Positions 60,201 through 63,438 of a stretch of DNA of 64,000 nucleotides are shown here, one piece after another. Source of the DNA: Magnolia sinica (taxonomy: Eukaryota > Streptophyta > Magnoliopsida > Magnoliales > Magnoliaceae); contig NC_080574.1 in assembly GCF_029962835.1 (NCBI RefSeq), positions 23,286,001-23,350,000 on the forward strand, given 5' to 3'. The translations under genes were made by a program, and so were the position numbers. Numbering within the stretch: the first letter of the stretch is position 1; the number at the start of each line of letters is the position of its first letter. The notes below the pieces were generated by a model. The model saw nothing but the letters and a program-made list of their open reading frames with translations. It was not told the DNA's origin and ran no database searches.

Positions 60201-62481
60201 CCATCCCACAGGTAAATTAAGAGCCTTGAGGATTTGGCTACTGCTCTAATTAAAGTGTAGTCATTAGCATTTCCCTTAGGCACACACATGTACGGTTCCC
60301 AGATGCTTTGAACGTCTATCTTCTAACAACTAGGCAATTCCTCACCTTTGGTCTTGCTTCATGGAACTCGATTCTTACATGCTTTGACTTTTAACATTTT
60401 AATAACATGTAACTCCCTGCTCGTCCAACTTCATGCAACTGAGACACACATGTACCCAGTGTTCGGAATATCGGTATCACATTATGTATCACATCCTTGG
60501 GATACAAATATGCATCAGTTATCATATGGGATATATCGTTTGTATTGGATAATTTACCACACTTTTTGGAAACATGGGGTAACGTTGGGAAAATGGTTGA
60601 ATTTTTCAATGAAACTTCAGGGATTGTTAAAAAAGACCTTAATCCAACATCTCAAAAAGAAGTGCACATAATAGGTTTCCTTTGTATAGGGTCCTAAACT
60701 ATGCGCTGTCTGACTAAGTAATGCAACTATGTTTGAAATTGAATGCATAATATTTAGAGTGTATGTGATGATAATTTCATCAAACACTCCTAAATACTTT
60801 GAAATTAGTCTCAATTGACAACCAGTTGAAGGGAAATTTTGAAAAAAAAAGATATTTTAATAAATTTTAATTAAAAAAGGATTTTTATTTTCCGAAAATT
60901 GACAAGGACTTAACAAATATGTAGATCAGCCCCAGACACGTTTGATTTCATGTTTGGAGTCAACATTGCAAGCAATTTGGGAGAAATTGGGGAAAATTTA
61001 AAAATTCCCCATTTTTCCCCAAATCGGACCACTTACACTCAAAATTTGAAATTAGAGTGTATGTGATGATCATTTTATCAAATACTCGTAAATACTTAGA
61101 AATTAGTCTCAATTGATAGCTGGTTGAAGGAAAACTTCGAAAAAAACATGGAGAACATGAAGAACCAATGGATACCGAAATCAAAGCTCCAACTACATGA
61201 TTTTTCATGCAAAACATGAAGAACCAATGGATTTGTAATCATTTAACAATGATGTAACATAATTTCAACCAAAAAAAAAGGATTGGAAATTGAAAATGCT
61301 TACCGGTTCGAACATGTGGGATATATCAGCACTACTTGTGCATTTTGTATCGCACAGGTGGTATACAAGATATATCGTGGGATATATCGGCTGATATCGT
61401 TGATATTTAAAACATCGCATTTACCTATTATAATTACTCTCTCATCTATTGTCAGGGTAGTGAAATGTTTAAAACAAAAAATTGAATATCTCGGTTATTG
61501 TTTTCATGCTTATGCAATCACGTTAGGAACGTTTACTATTCTATCATGTATATCACAAGAGGGACTCCAAGTTACAGTTTCTCCCTACATTATATATACA
61601 CTGTACTGTTGTAGTTTTTAGTAGGTTTGCTTAACTAAGGCTGTATTGGGATGTGCAAGCAAATTAACATGTGAATATTCATTTTGGTCAAGAGAAGATG
61701 AGAAGACTAGTGATGTTTGCGAGTATTCATAGGTAGTCCCCAAAATGTGTTTCTTTCAGGTCCAAGTTGAATATAACATAATTGCAATTTGGAGCCCAGA
61801 CCCTCAGTATGAATACAAAGGAAATTACAATGTGGTCACTTCTACTTCTAGTAATTTCAATTCAATTCAATAGTGCATCCAATGCACTCTAAGCGCCTTG
61901 GGATGTGTTTGTTATCAGGCCTACAAATGTTAGGGACCATTTAGGATATCCAAAATGCTTTTAGAAGATTTCTGTACAGACCGAGAAAAGAAGTGCATAA
62001 CCACATCACCTCTGCAACAGTTATTTTGATTACTCCGATGGCATTGGCTTCCATCTCATTTGTGTGCTCAGAATGATCATTTAATAAGTTTGTGAATCTT
62101 ATATTTCTTTTATCCGCAGCATGCTACAGACTTCTTGTCTCCACACCTAAAGAATACAGACAATCTACTGCGCATGCATGCTTACTGGGCTCGTTTAGAG
62201 TCTAGTCTTGGAAAAGATTTGACTGCAGCTCGTGGAGTATGGGAGAGCTTGATTAAGACGAGGTCTGATCCTTCATTGTATCTAAAGTTGCAAATTTCAC
62301 CATTATGTTTTCTTCTTTCTTGCTTTCGCTATTTTTACTTGCTATTTGTTTACTTAGTGGATCGATGTTCGAAGTCTGGCAAGGTTATATTGCAATGGAA
62401 ATTGAACTGGGCCATATAAATGAGGCAAGATCCATCTATAAGAGATGCTACAGTAAAAGGTTCTTGAGAACAGGTTCAGAG
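10567..62481 (+). CDS. SART3: SART3/Prp24-like U4/U6 snRNP recycling factor, exons 1-11 (3' incomplete)
   Basis: The product is the plant homologue of human SART3 and yeast Prp24, a nuclear protein that helps re-anneal U4 and U6 snRNAs after splicing. Eleven exons join in frame: 10567-10764, 11275-11408, 17758-17815, 17915-18130, 27916-28191, 36838-36972, 37054-37179, 51330-51374, 52159-52266, 62120-62262, 62358-62481 (1563 nt, 521 codons). Residues 1-50 include a Ser/Asp/Glu-rich acidic tract. From about residue 67 the protein is HAT (half-a-TPR) repeats with conserved Trp near residues 98, 135, 182, 327, 362 and 487, and signatures such as RVQILYERAVAEFP and INEARSIYKRCYSKRF. The family continues with two RRMs and a short LSm-binding C-terminus, which must lie beyond 64000. 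The start is the first ATG of this frame after the 5' leader. Introns 2 and 10 are phase 2; the others are phase 0. No stop or frameshift was seen, so the gene looks functional despite large TE-laden introns. Confidence 0.93.
10844..11152. mobile_element. Mutator-like MITE in SART3 intron 1
   Basis: Arms of about 70 bp are inverted repeats (left cagaaatgatcagatgcag, right its near complement), and both carry a 'ccaacatgtca' word at the inner end. Flanks tttgaggaa (10835-10843) and ttcgaggaa (11153-11161) match at 8 of 9, a Mutator-type 9-bp duplication. The element makes up most of the 510-bp intron 1. Confidence 0.85.
11275..11408 (+). CDS. SART3: SART3 exon 2 (residues 67-111, split codon)
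   Basis: Follows the acceptor ttttcag and ends GG|GTAATT in phase 2. It encodes the first full HAT repeat (YIKSLRKLG ... MWQEWAKDE). The split Gly codon is completed by the first base of exon 3. Confidence 0.92.
11964..12421. mobile_element. hAT-like MITE, TAGGGGTGCAAC ends
   Basis: It starts taggggtgcaactttgg and ends ccaagttgcatcccta. Flanks gtcacctt (11956-11963) and atcacgtt (12422-12429) match at 6 of 8. Its body is a dense array of ggttgggtt/cccaacc words. An ATT trinucleotide tract follows at about 12428-12457. Confidence 0.75.
12811..13320. mobile_element. Tourist-like MITE, inverse copy of the 9141 family
   Basis: The left end TTA|ggggttgtttggcacc pairs with ggtgccaaacacaatc near 13320. 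The stretch 13160-13260 is the reverse complement of about 9300-9400. The right boundary is uncertain because related AT-rich DNA continues to the LINE that follows. Confidence 0.55.
13420..17303 (+). mobile_element. L1-type LINE, degenerate, in SART3 intron 2
   Basis: A non-LTR retrotransposon in the same orientation as the host gene. It shows an ORF1-tail/linker segment (to about 13588), ORF2 remnants with endonuclease, reverse transcriptase and zinc-knuckle regions, then a 3' UTR and a poly(A) run at 17290-17303. No convincing target duplication was found and the 5' boundary is approximate, so it is probably 5'-truncated. Confidence 0.88.
13589..17217 (+). pseudogene. LINE ORF2 (endonuclease, reverse transcriptase, zf-RVT), inactivated
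   Basis: The start ATG (13589) gives MKMIS-stop-NVRGVGSK, where a TAG at 13604 replaces the usual Trp codon. The apurinic endonuclease-like domain follows (LQETK near 13690, GDFNMIRF near 14010, STSDHWPL near 14250). The reverse transcriptase has LIPKF, FRPISLIGSPYKILAKVLA, LDIEKAYDHV (catalytic Asp kept, near 15340) and LRQGDPLSPFLF. The catalytic F-A-D-D box is changed to FVDG (about 15643-15654), which loses one Asp. A zf-RVT module with C-x2-C and H..HC is at about 16735-16925. At least two frameshifts and several in-frame stops (for example 13832, 15243, 15697, 16021, 16237) rule out activity. Confidence 0.9.
17305..17757. other. 3' end of SART3 intron 2
   Basis: T-rich non-coding DNA with a pyrimidine tract at about 17456-17487, ending in the acceptor ttctacag before exon 3. 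No mobile-element ends recognised. Confidence 0.6.
17758..17815 (+). CDS. SART3: SART3 exon 3 (residues 111-130)
   Basis: A 58-nt exon too short for an ORF search. Its first base A completes the Gly codon from exon 2, then it reads SESLAATEKLYEQGVQEYL and ends TTG|GTGGGT in phase 0. It supplies helix B of a HAT repeat. Intron 3, which follows, is only 99 bp. Confidence 0.9.
17915..18130 (+). CDS. SART3: SART3 exon 4 (residues 131-202)
   Basis: Acceptor ctctgcag, then SVPLWCDYINFVQEHD and, further on, MRDLFERALTAAG and WEAYREFEQA, two HAT repeats. It ends GAG|GTCAGA in phase 0. Confidence 0.93.
18690..18900. repeat. Dispersed repeat shared by SART3 introns 4 and 7 (copy 1)
   Basis: Phrases such as 'cttctaaccaggtgcagttcc', 'attttgaaacag' and 'cacctgaatatgttg' recur in the same order at about 37915-38085 in intron 7. 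The family is unknown and the copies are diverged. Confidence 0.55.
19077..19406. mobile_element. hAT-like MITE rich in GGCCGTTAC motifs (intron 4)
   Basis: Flanks ggtataag (19069-19076) and ggtaaaag (19407-19414) match at 7 of 8. The ends ctaggcattctgtaatgg and caccttg fit the group at 25623 and 53577. The interior has a TC dinucleotide tract (19201-19242) and a 59-bp unit repeated from 19245 and 19304 with a partial third copy at 19363, each carrying the palindrome taacggccgtta. Confidence 0.75.
19666..20113. mobile_element. hAT-like MITE with perfect 8-bp duplication (GACTCGA group)
   Basis: A perfect target duplication atcacaat is at 19658-19665 and 20114-20121. Ends catagtttgaaaac and (reverse complement) catagtatcaaagcc are inverted repeats. 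Subterminal DNA is rich in gactcga/tcgagtt words. A tRNA-like promoter pair sits inside near 19863-19912. Confidence 0.88.
19863..19912 (+). other. tRNA-like A/B-box remnant (possible SINE trace)
   Basis: tagctcaacagttaagtg resembles a tRNA D-arm/A box, and gagttcgattccc 30 bp later resembles a B box. No acceptor stem or full cloverleaf can be drawn. It lies within the hAT MITE 19666-20113 and may be coincidental. Confidence 0.35.
20272..20828. mobile_element. hAT-like MITE of the TAGCGTACGCTA group, inside the LTR
   Basis: Starts cagtgttttcaatag and ends tatttaaaacaccg. Flanks ccaacaag and ccgataag match at 6 of 8. The other LTR (around 23170-23190) is an empty site reading acactcataagaatat, which confirms the insertion. 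Subterminal DNA has many gtagcgtac/gtagcgta words. An AG dinucleotide tract is at about 20638-20676. Confidence 0.88.
21054..21426 (+). mobile_element. 5'-truncated LINE with 11-bp target duplication
   Basis: A perfect duplication cttaataatag flanks it (21043-21053 and 21427-21437) and it ends in an A-rich tail. The coding remnant (AIWWAIWGERNSWHF) is the conserved C-terminal end of LINE ORF2 after the zinc knuckle. It sits inside the LTR of the retrotransposon 20195-23668. Confidence 0.9.
21724..21990 (-). pseudogene. gag-like ORF remnant of the short retrotransposon
   Basis: A minus-strand frame with a charged, helical look (KMTAAQKTSQMFQDLRRNLK), cut by the Tourist MITE at its upstream end. 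It resembles the short gag-like ORFs of non-autonomous plant LTR elements, but no retroviral zinc knuckle is seen. A second coiled-coil-like frame (22923-23105) lies between the MITE and the right LTR and may be its upstream half. Confidence 0.45.
21993..22646. mobile_element. Tourist-like MITE inside the LTR retrotransposon
   Basis: A perfect TTA duplication lies at 21990-21992 and 22647-22649. Ends gggctcgattggga and (reverse complement) ggggccatttggat pair and continue through ggtaaatgg/ccatttacc repeats. The centre shares the 'caagcccattgaaatatat' block with the elements at 9141 and 12811. Confidence 0.8.
23108..23668 (-). repeat. Intact LTR of the intron 4 retrotransposon (5' LTR on minus strand)
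   Basis: 561 bp with TG..CA ends. It is the uninterrupted partner of 20195-21652 and serves as the empty-site reference for both insertions there. Confidence 0.87.
23674..24150. repeat. Diverged tandem repeat, about 145-bp period
   Basis: The phrase 'gggcagtcaagggtgggacc...gatcaatgatcaga' recurs with starts near 23673, 23815, 23960 and 24106. The LTR retrotransposon was inserted into this array, because the sequence just left of 20195 is the matching half unit. Confidence 0.75.
24151..24949. other. Unassigned intron 4 DNA
   Basis: Phrases such as 'aggcattgatcaaatggttagga' near 24722 resemble the flanking tandem repeat, but no clear unit boundaries or terminal repeats are visible. No coding sequence recognised. 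Confidence 0.4.
24950..25390. repeat. Second block of the ~145-bp diverged tandem repeat
   Basis: Units with 'gatgggcagtcaagggtggcaccc' (near 25020) and 'gagggtgggacccatatgatg' (near 25210) match the array at 23674-24150. A T run at about 25180-25197 interrupts one unit. Confidence 0.65.
25623..25773. mobile_element. Small hAT-like MITE, perfect 8-bp duplication
   Basis: A perfect duplication cacatatc lies at 25615-25622 and 25774-25781. Inverted ends caaggtataccaa and caaggtattccat enclose palindromic ggccgttatggcc-type words. It belongs to the group at 19077 and 53577. Confidence 0.9.
26506..26645. repeat. Tandem duplication, about 70-bp unit
   Basis: The unit 'aaccatcaacagtttctttt...aaatgattggttgtcaatat' occurs twice back to back (about 26506-26574 and 26575-26644) with few differences, so the event is recent. 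Confidence 0.85.
26688..27300. repeat. Tandem duplication, about 310-bp unit
   Basis: The block from 'gtgtttgtttttgccctccc' to 'catccagttgaagacctaat' (about 26690-26998) is repeated at about 27001-27290 in the same order, including 'ggatttctgatgatt' and 'ggacgtcaaccttacct'. It is unrelated to any gene recognised here. Confidence 0.8.
27301..27915. other. 3' end of SART3 intron 4
   Basis: No mobile-element ends or RNA genes recognised. The intron ends in a T run and the acceptor tgtttgcag at 27915. Confidence 0.55.
27916..28191 (+). CDS. SART3: SART3 exon 5 (residues 203-294)
   Basis: The longest exon (276 nt, phase 0 at both ends). It encodes RSLFHRQLSVPL and a HAT helix (AYKLWETEQG), then a variable linker and KAVQMYNARVNYE. 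It ends in ATG|GTATAG after LQQFM, and exon 6 continues the helix with NYIKFEE. Confidence 0.93.
28192..29639. other. 5' part of SART3 intron 5
   Basis: Contains CA dinucleotide tracts (about 28463-28478 and 28620-28636) and T-rich DNA. 'aataaaatttttatttgataaaaaagaaag' (shortened to its core around 29400-29430) resembles the 3' tail of a LINE, but no coding remnant precedes it. No other structure recognised. Confidence 0.4.
29640..30790 (+). mobile_element. Degenerate LINE remnant in intron 5
   Basis: Fragments of LINE ORF2 lie on the plus strand in shifting frames: a reverse-transcriptase C-terminal piece (FEVVLGLRPNI), the RNase-H/zinc-knuckle approach (EEGGWWARESSLYRASSIWK, SLGNGEWIRFWKDVW, at 29844-30070) and a zf-RVT piece (KVATFVWLLGMKHVLTIDSL, 30355-30420). 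An internal deletion removed the piece between the first two. Boundaries are approximate and no tail is clear. Confidence 0.8.
30791..32272. other. Unassigned intron 5 DNA
   Basis: Includes a C homopolymer at about 31467-31480. A short A-rich end, 'ataaaagtttcaattcctttcaaaaaag' (core only, near 31980-32005), could be another LINE tail. No gene or paired terminal repeat recognised. Confidence 0.35.
32273..33871. mobile_element. PIF/Harbinger-type non-autonomous element, 1.6 kb
   Basis: A perfect TAA duplication (32270-32272, 33872-33874) flanks gggcctgtttggat and the near reverse complement atccaaacagggcc. TWA duplications with GGSCCTGTTTGG ends are typical of PIF/Harbinger and Tourist elements. 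No transposase is inside. A GGCCGTTACGG-rich hAT-like segment (about 32448-32824) is nested near the left end. Confidence 0.85.
32448..32824. mobile_element. hAT-like MITE of the GGCCGTTACGG group, nested
   Basis: Dense in cgttacggggccgtaa and ggccgttatgggg words, ending ttatcgaacacctt like the group at 53577. No 8-bp duplication could be found, so the limits are approximate. Confidence 0.55.
34346..36060 (-). mobile_element. Degenerate LINE, minus strand, intron 5
   Basis: Read on the minus strand from about 36060: reverse-transcriptase C-terminal part (RYFEVVTGLKVNIMKNE, then FPLTYLGLPLSIGKPAKH, 35957-35748), the tether region, VWKKDESGHFSIYSCYKMLR (about 35020-34950) and a zf-RVT piece (ALVWLVERKRVTIANRQKRP), then a C-terminal WQLVLMVAYRQFGERGAID near 34600. 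An A-rich tail on that strand reaches about 34346. Frames shift repeatedly and the 5' half, including the catalytic reverse-transcriptase motifs, is missing. Confidence 0.83.
36061..36837. other. 3' end of SART3 intron 5
   Basis: No recognised element. 'gtgaagctgtcagaccaca' and 'gtgaagctctcaaaccaca' near 36385 and 36413 form a short direct repeat. The intron ends in the acceptor tattgcag at 36837. Confidence 0.5.
36838..36972 (+). CDS. SART3: SART3 exon 6 (residues 295-339)
   Basis: One clear HAT repeat (FEESSGDPARVQILYERAVA and DLWLRYTHYLDKTLK). Both ends are phase 0; the donor is AAG|GTTTTA. Intron 6, which follows, is 81 bp. Confidence 0.94.
37054..37179 (+). CDS. SART3: SART3 exon 7 (residues 340-381)
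   Basis: Begins VPNVLRGVYSRATRNCPWIG and continues ELWVRYMLSLER, a complete HAT repeat. It ends GCT|GTATGT in phase 0 before the largest intron, 14.15 kb. Confidence 0.94.
37180..38643. other. 5' part of SART3 intron 7
   Basis: About 37915-38085 is copy 2 of the dispersed repeat also at 18690-18900. TC (38169-38199) and AT (38315-38346) dinucleotide tracts follow. No gene or paired terminal repeats recognised. Confidence 0.5.
38644..39149 (+). mobile_element. TRIM (miniature LTR retrotransposon)
   Basis: Two direct repeats, 38644-38877 (234 bp) and 38935-39149 (215 bp), start TG and end CA. The longer one has an extra 19-bp internal duplication (ggctcgtgtgaggcg region), which accounts for the size difference. 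The 57-bp interior begins aaag, then tggtattggagc (38882-38893, 10 of 12 matches to the iMet primer-binding site), and ends in a G-rich tract like a polypurine tract. There is no coding capacity. No clear target duplication. Confidence 0.8.
39150..39982. other. Unassigned intron 7 DNA
   Basis: AT-rich and non-coding; no terminal repeats, simple repeats or RNA genes recognised. Confidence 0.4.
39983..40377. mobile_element. hAT-like MITE, TAGGG group
   Basis: Flanks ctttgtcc (39975-39982) and ctttgtgc (40378-40385) match at 7 of 8. Left end tagggatgtcaacgggcc and right end ggcccgttgatgtacctg are inverted repeats. The interior has a T run (about 40141-40160) and gggccc-type words. Confidence 0.82.
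41438..41866 (-). pseudogene. RNase H1 N-terminal (Cauli_VI-type) domain ORF
   Basis: From an ATG at 41866-41864 the minus strand reads MPKYYVVF, a 9-bp duplication repeating VVF, then ATRKPGKYKT, a TGA where the family has Trp (TGG), then EEAEAQ and VDRYSGNHHKKFSSYKDAL. This is the signature of the small domain that binds RNA:DNA hybrid or dsRNA at the N-terminus of eukaryotic RNase H1, also used in other plant proteins. The C-terminal part (to 41438) is unstructured in appearance and has no RNase H catalytic core. It lies downstream of the Myb/SANT gene on the same strand. It could be part of the element's second gene, a separate ORF, or a captured host fragment. Confidence 0.7.
42040..42858. 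mobile_element. hAT-like MITE of the TATCG group, nested in the PIF element
   Basis: Starts cagtgtttgaagtatcgg and ends attcaaaaaatg. Flanks attgcagg (42032-42039) and cctgcagg (42859-42866) match at 6 of 8. Subterminal DNA is full of gatatc/cgatat words. ORFs across it (for example 42583-43041) are low-complexity by-products of these motifs. Confidence 0.7.
43266..44457 (-). pseudogene. PIF-associated Myb/SANT-like DNA-binding protein
   Basis: The minus strand starts MAPTTRNTKSTPTNSP, a basic Ser/Pro/Lys linker, then WDDPMDKVLLISLLEQIALG, the first helix of a Myb/SANT-like domain. After a frameshift near 44255 it continues REAYTIVCNELYKN, LTPRNVIDRMHTLKQTCNDI and VVATHEVCDGYIR. A 114-bp GT..AG intron (44015-43902) follows, then SHPRVAKIRGKPIHRYDNLW. 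The C-terminal part ends EEKATLFLTLPEPYKLEWLQ. PIF/Harbinger elements encode such a protein, which in studied members helps transposase enter the nucleus and bind ends. At least one frameshift and two in-frame stops show it is dead. Confidence 0.85.
44731..45975 (-). pseudogene. PIF/Harbinger transposase (DDE superfamily), inactivated
   Basis: Read on the minus strand: KNDCLNQLRMGKGSFFRLCD, a stop at 45900, then VSIKEQLVMFLHTVGHNVRN, the helical N-terminal region. A GT..AG intron (45636-45544, 93 bp) precedes DYVGAIDGTHIPAFVPSI, carrying the first catalytic Asp. AGWEGSASDAHVL (about 45400-45362) carries the second. After a second, less clear intron come KYYVVDAGYAHTPGF (about 45219-45175) and DVIEQCYGMLKSW (about 45072-45033), carrying the catalytic Glu. 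The C-terminus reads FPLACVVLHNFIR, then shifts frame to end WDQIVSRMWTDYQ at about 44740. All three catalytic acids survive, but stops and frameshifts inactivate it. Confidence 0.9.
46560..46930. mobile_element. Mutator-like MITE fragment inside the PIF element
   Basis: About 46700-46925 carries the family phrases 'actgtttcctgtggtaaggtcca', 'tgcctcatttttgggctc' (cores only) and an arm with 'acatacattacgg' and 'aaggtacccaatcc'. Only one arm is convincing. Confidence 0.55.
46985..47660. repeat. Tandem array, seven units of about 76-121 bp
   Basis: The unit header 'gattaagctaggaaacagat' recurs near 46985, 47061, 47176, 47276, 47397, 47508 and 47620, each followed by 'tgagatggtagatta', 'acatgcatcag' and 'attacagatatataagaaag'. 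Length variation comes mainly from T or AT runs. ORFs across it are repeats, not genes. Confidence 0.9.
47661..48935 (-). other. 5' part of the PIF element, uncharacterised
   Basis: A minus-strand frame of 142 codons (47962-48390; ends STDSGRGNQYKRIDW) lies upstream of the transposase and could be leader or a first exon, but it has no recognised motif. 48400-48830 has GGGCCCA-type phrases resembling the Mutator-like MITEs. Confidence 0.35.
49611..49928. mobile_element. Tourist-like MITE, CTA duplication
   Basis: CTA at 49608-49610 and 49929-49931 flanks ggaccatgtttggaaaccat and the imperfect complement ending ccaaacatgcc. Subterminal words ggattccatg/catggaatcc pair. The 3-bp duplication and TGTTTGG ends suggest PIF/Harbinger. 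Confidence 0.6.
49932..51329. other. 3' end of SART3 intron 7
   Basis: No mobile-element ends, RNA genes or extra exons recognised. The intron ends in ttttatttcag at 51329. Confidence 0.5.
51330..51374 (+). CDS. SART3: SART3 exon 8 (45-nt microexon, residues 382-396)
   Basis: Encodes VFEQSLRSTFLSLEE between ttatttcag and gtaagg, phase 0 at both ends. Skipping it would keep the frame but remove a HAT helix. Found by matching the family sequence, not by ORF length. Confidence 0.9.
52159..52266 (+). CDS. SART3: SART3 exon 9 (residues 397-432)
   Basis: Acceptor gtttccag, then YMDVFLTRIDGLRRRISLA and DLDYRVIRETFQ, ending CAG|GTTATT in phase 0. YMDVFLTRIDGLRRR follows exon 8's LEE as in plant homologues. 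Confidence 0.92.
52267..53576. other. 5' part of SART3 intron 9
   Basis: Includes GTGGGCCA/TGGGCCAC-type phrases around 52820-53180 from decayed MITEs, a TC tract (about 53273-53289), a GT tract (about 53325-53343) and a short direct repeat ('ggacattactaacattcccatgaa' versus 'ggacatttcgaacattcccatgaa', cores at 53412 and 53513). Confidence 0.45.
53577..53866. mobile_element. hAT-like MITE of the GGCCGTTACGG group
   Basis: Flanks gtgtgggg (53569-53576) and gtgtggag (53867-53874) match at 7 of 8. Ends caaggtattcaataatgg and (reverse complement) catggtgttcaaaaacg pair. The interior has multiple ggcc/cgttatggcc words. Confidence 0.82.
53888..53996. mobile_element. Very short hAT-like MITE, TAGGG group
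   Basis: 109 bp. tagggctatcaac at the left is the exact reverse complement of gttgatagcccta at the right. Flanks atctcatg and gtcccatg match at 6 of 8. Confidence 0.8.
54090..54680. repeat. Diverged tandem repeat of about 150 bp
   Basis: Phrases 'gtttcccttggtgtggcccac', 'gggcccagggcctaa' and 'aatggttggagtggatg' (cores) recur in the same order near 54255, 54410 and 54530, and a related copy is near 55930-56005. No coding sequence. Confidence 0.65.
54738..55256. mobile_element. Inverted-repeat MITE with AGTTATAGTGCTCCT arms
   Basis: The left arm (54738-54782: gcgctcttggagcac, aagttatagtgctcct) and right arm (55212-55256: aggagcactataactt, aagagcactggagc) are inverted. The interior is unrelated non-coding DNA. 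Target duplication not resolved. Confidence 0.65.
55325..55635 (+). mobile_element. Second miniature LTR-type element, possibly a TRIM
   Basis: gcttaagcttttggagtaaa...tgtttgaca (ending 55400) is repeated as gcttaagcttttagagtaaa...tgtttgaca (ending 55635). A perfect iMet primer-binding site, tggtatcagagc, is at 55401-55412 directly after the first copy. LTR starts are uncertain because only the last ~50 bp match well. Confidence 0.6.
56008..57109. mobile_element. hAT-like element of the TAGCGTACGCTA group, perfect 8-bp duplication
   Basis: The perfect duplication actgggag (56000-56007, 57110-57117) flanks cagtgttttaaatagcggta and its inverted partner ending aaaacacta. Both ends carry many gtagcgtacgctac-like palindromes. 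The 1.1-kb interior has no transposase. Same group as 20272-20828. Confidence 0.92.
57118..58205. other. Intron 9 DNA with CA microsatellite
   Basis: A CA dinucleotide tract with interruptions spans about 57216-57268, and a C run is at about 57374-57385. A tRNA-like segment is at 57675-57742. 57950-58200 partly resembles 54940-55100 ('ttgcttatgattataaaagaatgacttc' versus 'ttgcttgtgattgcaaagaagcatct', cores). No gene recognised. Confidence 0.45.
57675..57742 (+). other. tRNA-like sequence (SINE head or tRNA pseudogene)
   Basis: 'cccattggtagaga' resembles an A box and 'gggttcgagccc' is a textbook B box about 35 bp later. A complete cloverleaf with paired acceptor stem is not evident, so a tRNA-derived SINE or decayed tRNA is likelier than a working tRNA gene. 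Confidence 0.5.
58214..60107. mobile_element. hAT-like element of the GACTCGA group with a nested hAT
   Basis: Flanks gttaggat (58206-58213) and gttaggaa (60108-60115) match at 7 of 8. Ends cacggtttgaagactcc and (reverse complement) catggttttaaactc pair. Subterminal regions (58225-58345, 60010-60095) are dense in gactcg/cgagtt words. A TATCG-group element (58451-59688) is nested in it. Confidence 0.85.
58451..59688. mobile_element. hAT-like element of the TATCG group, nested
   Basis: Flanks ccctatac (58443-58450) and ccctatat (59689-59696) match at 7 of 8. It starts taatgtttttagtattcggc and ends gatacggaaaacattg. Both ends are loaded with gatatatcg/cgatacg words. The interior is AT-rich and shares 'atttcaagatttgg' with the copy at 63439. 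Confidence 0.85.
60457..61417. mobile_element. hAT-like element of the TATCG group
   Basis: Flanks catgtacc (60449-60456) and catttacc (61418-61425) match at 7 of 8. It starts cagtgttcggaatatcgg and ends gatatttaaaacatcg. A segment near 60750-60820 is repeated near 61040-61120 ('gtgtatgtgatgat', 'aaatacttagaaattagtc'), so the interior was partly duplicated. Confidence 0.87.
61418..62119. other. 3' end of SART3 intron 9
   Basis: No recognised element or gene. It ends in the acceptor tatccgcag at 62119. Confidence 0.5.
62120..62262 (+). CDS. SART3: SART3 exon 10 (residues 433-480, split codon)
   Basis: Starts HATDFLSPHLKNTDN, then RMHAYWARLESSLGKDL and ARGVWESLIKT, a HAT repeat. The donor is AG|GTCTGA in phase 2. 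Reading through the next 95 bp also stays open for a while, so the junction rests on the conserved KT-SGSMFEVW join. Confidence 0.92.
62358..62481 (+). CDS. SART3: SART3 exon 11 (residues 480-521)
   Basis: Acceptor tacttag. Its first base T completes AGT (Ser), then GSMFEVWQGYIAMEIELG and INEARSIYKRCYSKRF, ending TCAGAG|GTATGG in phase 0. This is the last coding exon in the window; the protein continues past 64000. Confidence 0.92.
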
Positions 62482-63438
62482 GTATGGCTTTTGTAATATT
62501 ATGACAGCATAAAATTCTCTTGTTAAAAAAAGGGCAGCAGATGCTTCTCTGAACTGTATTCTTGATGGTAGAATTGGTGGTTTCTTACCGTACTCTGTTA
62601 GGTGTTACTTAGCTAGCTCTGAGCATGATTTGAAGCTTTAACTTGGTGTTTCAGTTTTTTATACTTATTTTATATTTCGATAGGCTTCGTTTGTAGTTTC
62701 TAATGTGGAGTCTACCTTCTATCCAAGTGAAGAGAAGGCAACTAATATTTTCTTTTATTACAAACTTGACCAATTCCTGCATTTAGATGGTGATGTTGCA
62801 CATGTGAGAACTATGGAATCACTAGAGCTATCCAGTTTTCTCTAGTTCAGGTAGTGCGATTACCACTGGCATGCTTGTGCTTCACCCTTCCACTACTAGA
62901 AGGGTAATGTAAGGACACCGAAGTGTTCATTTGCTCAACTGTCCCAAATGTAAGCGAATGGAATTACTTTAATAGAAAGTAACACCTAAGTTTCTCAACT
63001 CTCAAACAAAATCAAAAGTGGAAGAAAATGTAGGACTGATGTAGAAATTGAAAACAACATACATCAGGACCCCTTCCTGTAAATGACTTGTTAACTTGTC
63101 TATAACCAATACAAAAAAGATATGGGCTCACTGCCAACCCCTAGAGCAAGTCTACAATTGTTTCAAACTCACTTGTCTCTACACTACATGTCCTCACATT
63201 TGTTACCACTCCCACATATCATCCCTAATCATGTCAATATATCCTCATGAACTCTATTCTTTCCCAGCACCCACTAGATTAATTCCCGAGGGCTGCTCTC
63301 TTTGCTCCTGTCGGTTGTGCTTGTACCTTTGTTTTGTCCTGATGGGTAGTTGTCTCTCTACCTTTGCTCTTGGTGTTATTTTTTCAACTCATGACTTTGC
63401 CAATGATGGTGGAACCAGATCCATCACCTATTCTTGCC
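62482..63438. other. 5' part of SART3 intron 11
   Basis: No recognised element or coding exon. The 152-codon ORF at 63096-63554 runs into a hAT end and has no homology-like features. Confidence 0.5.
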
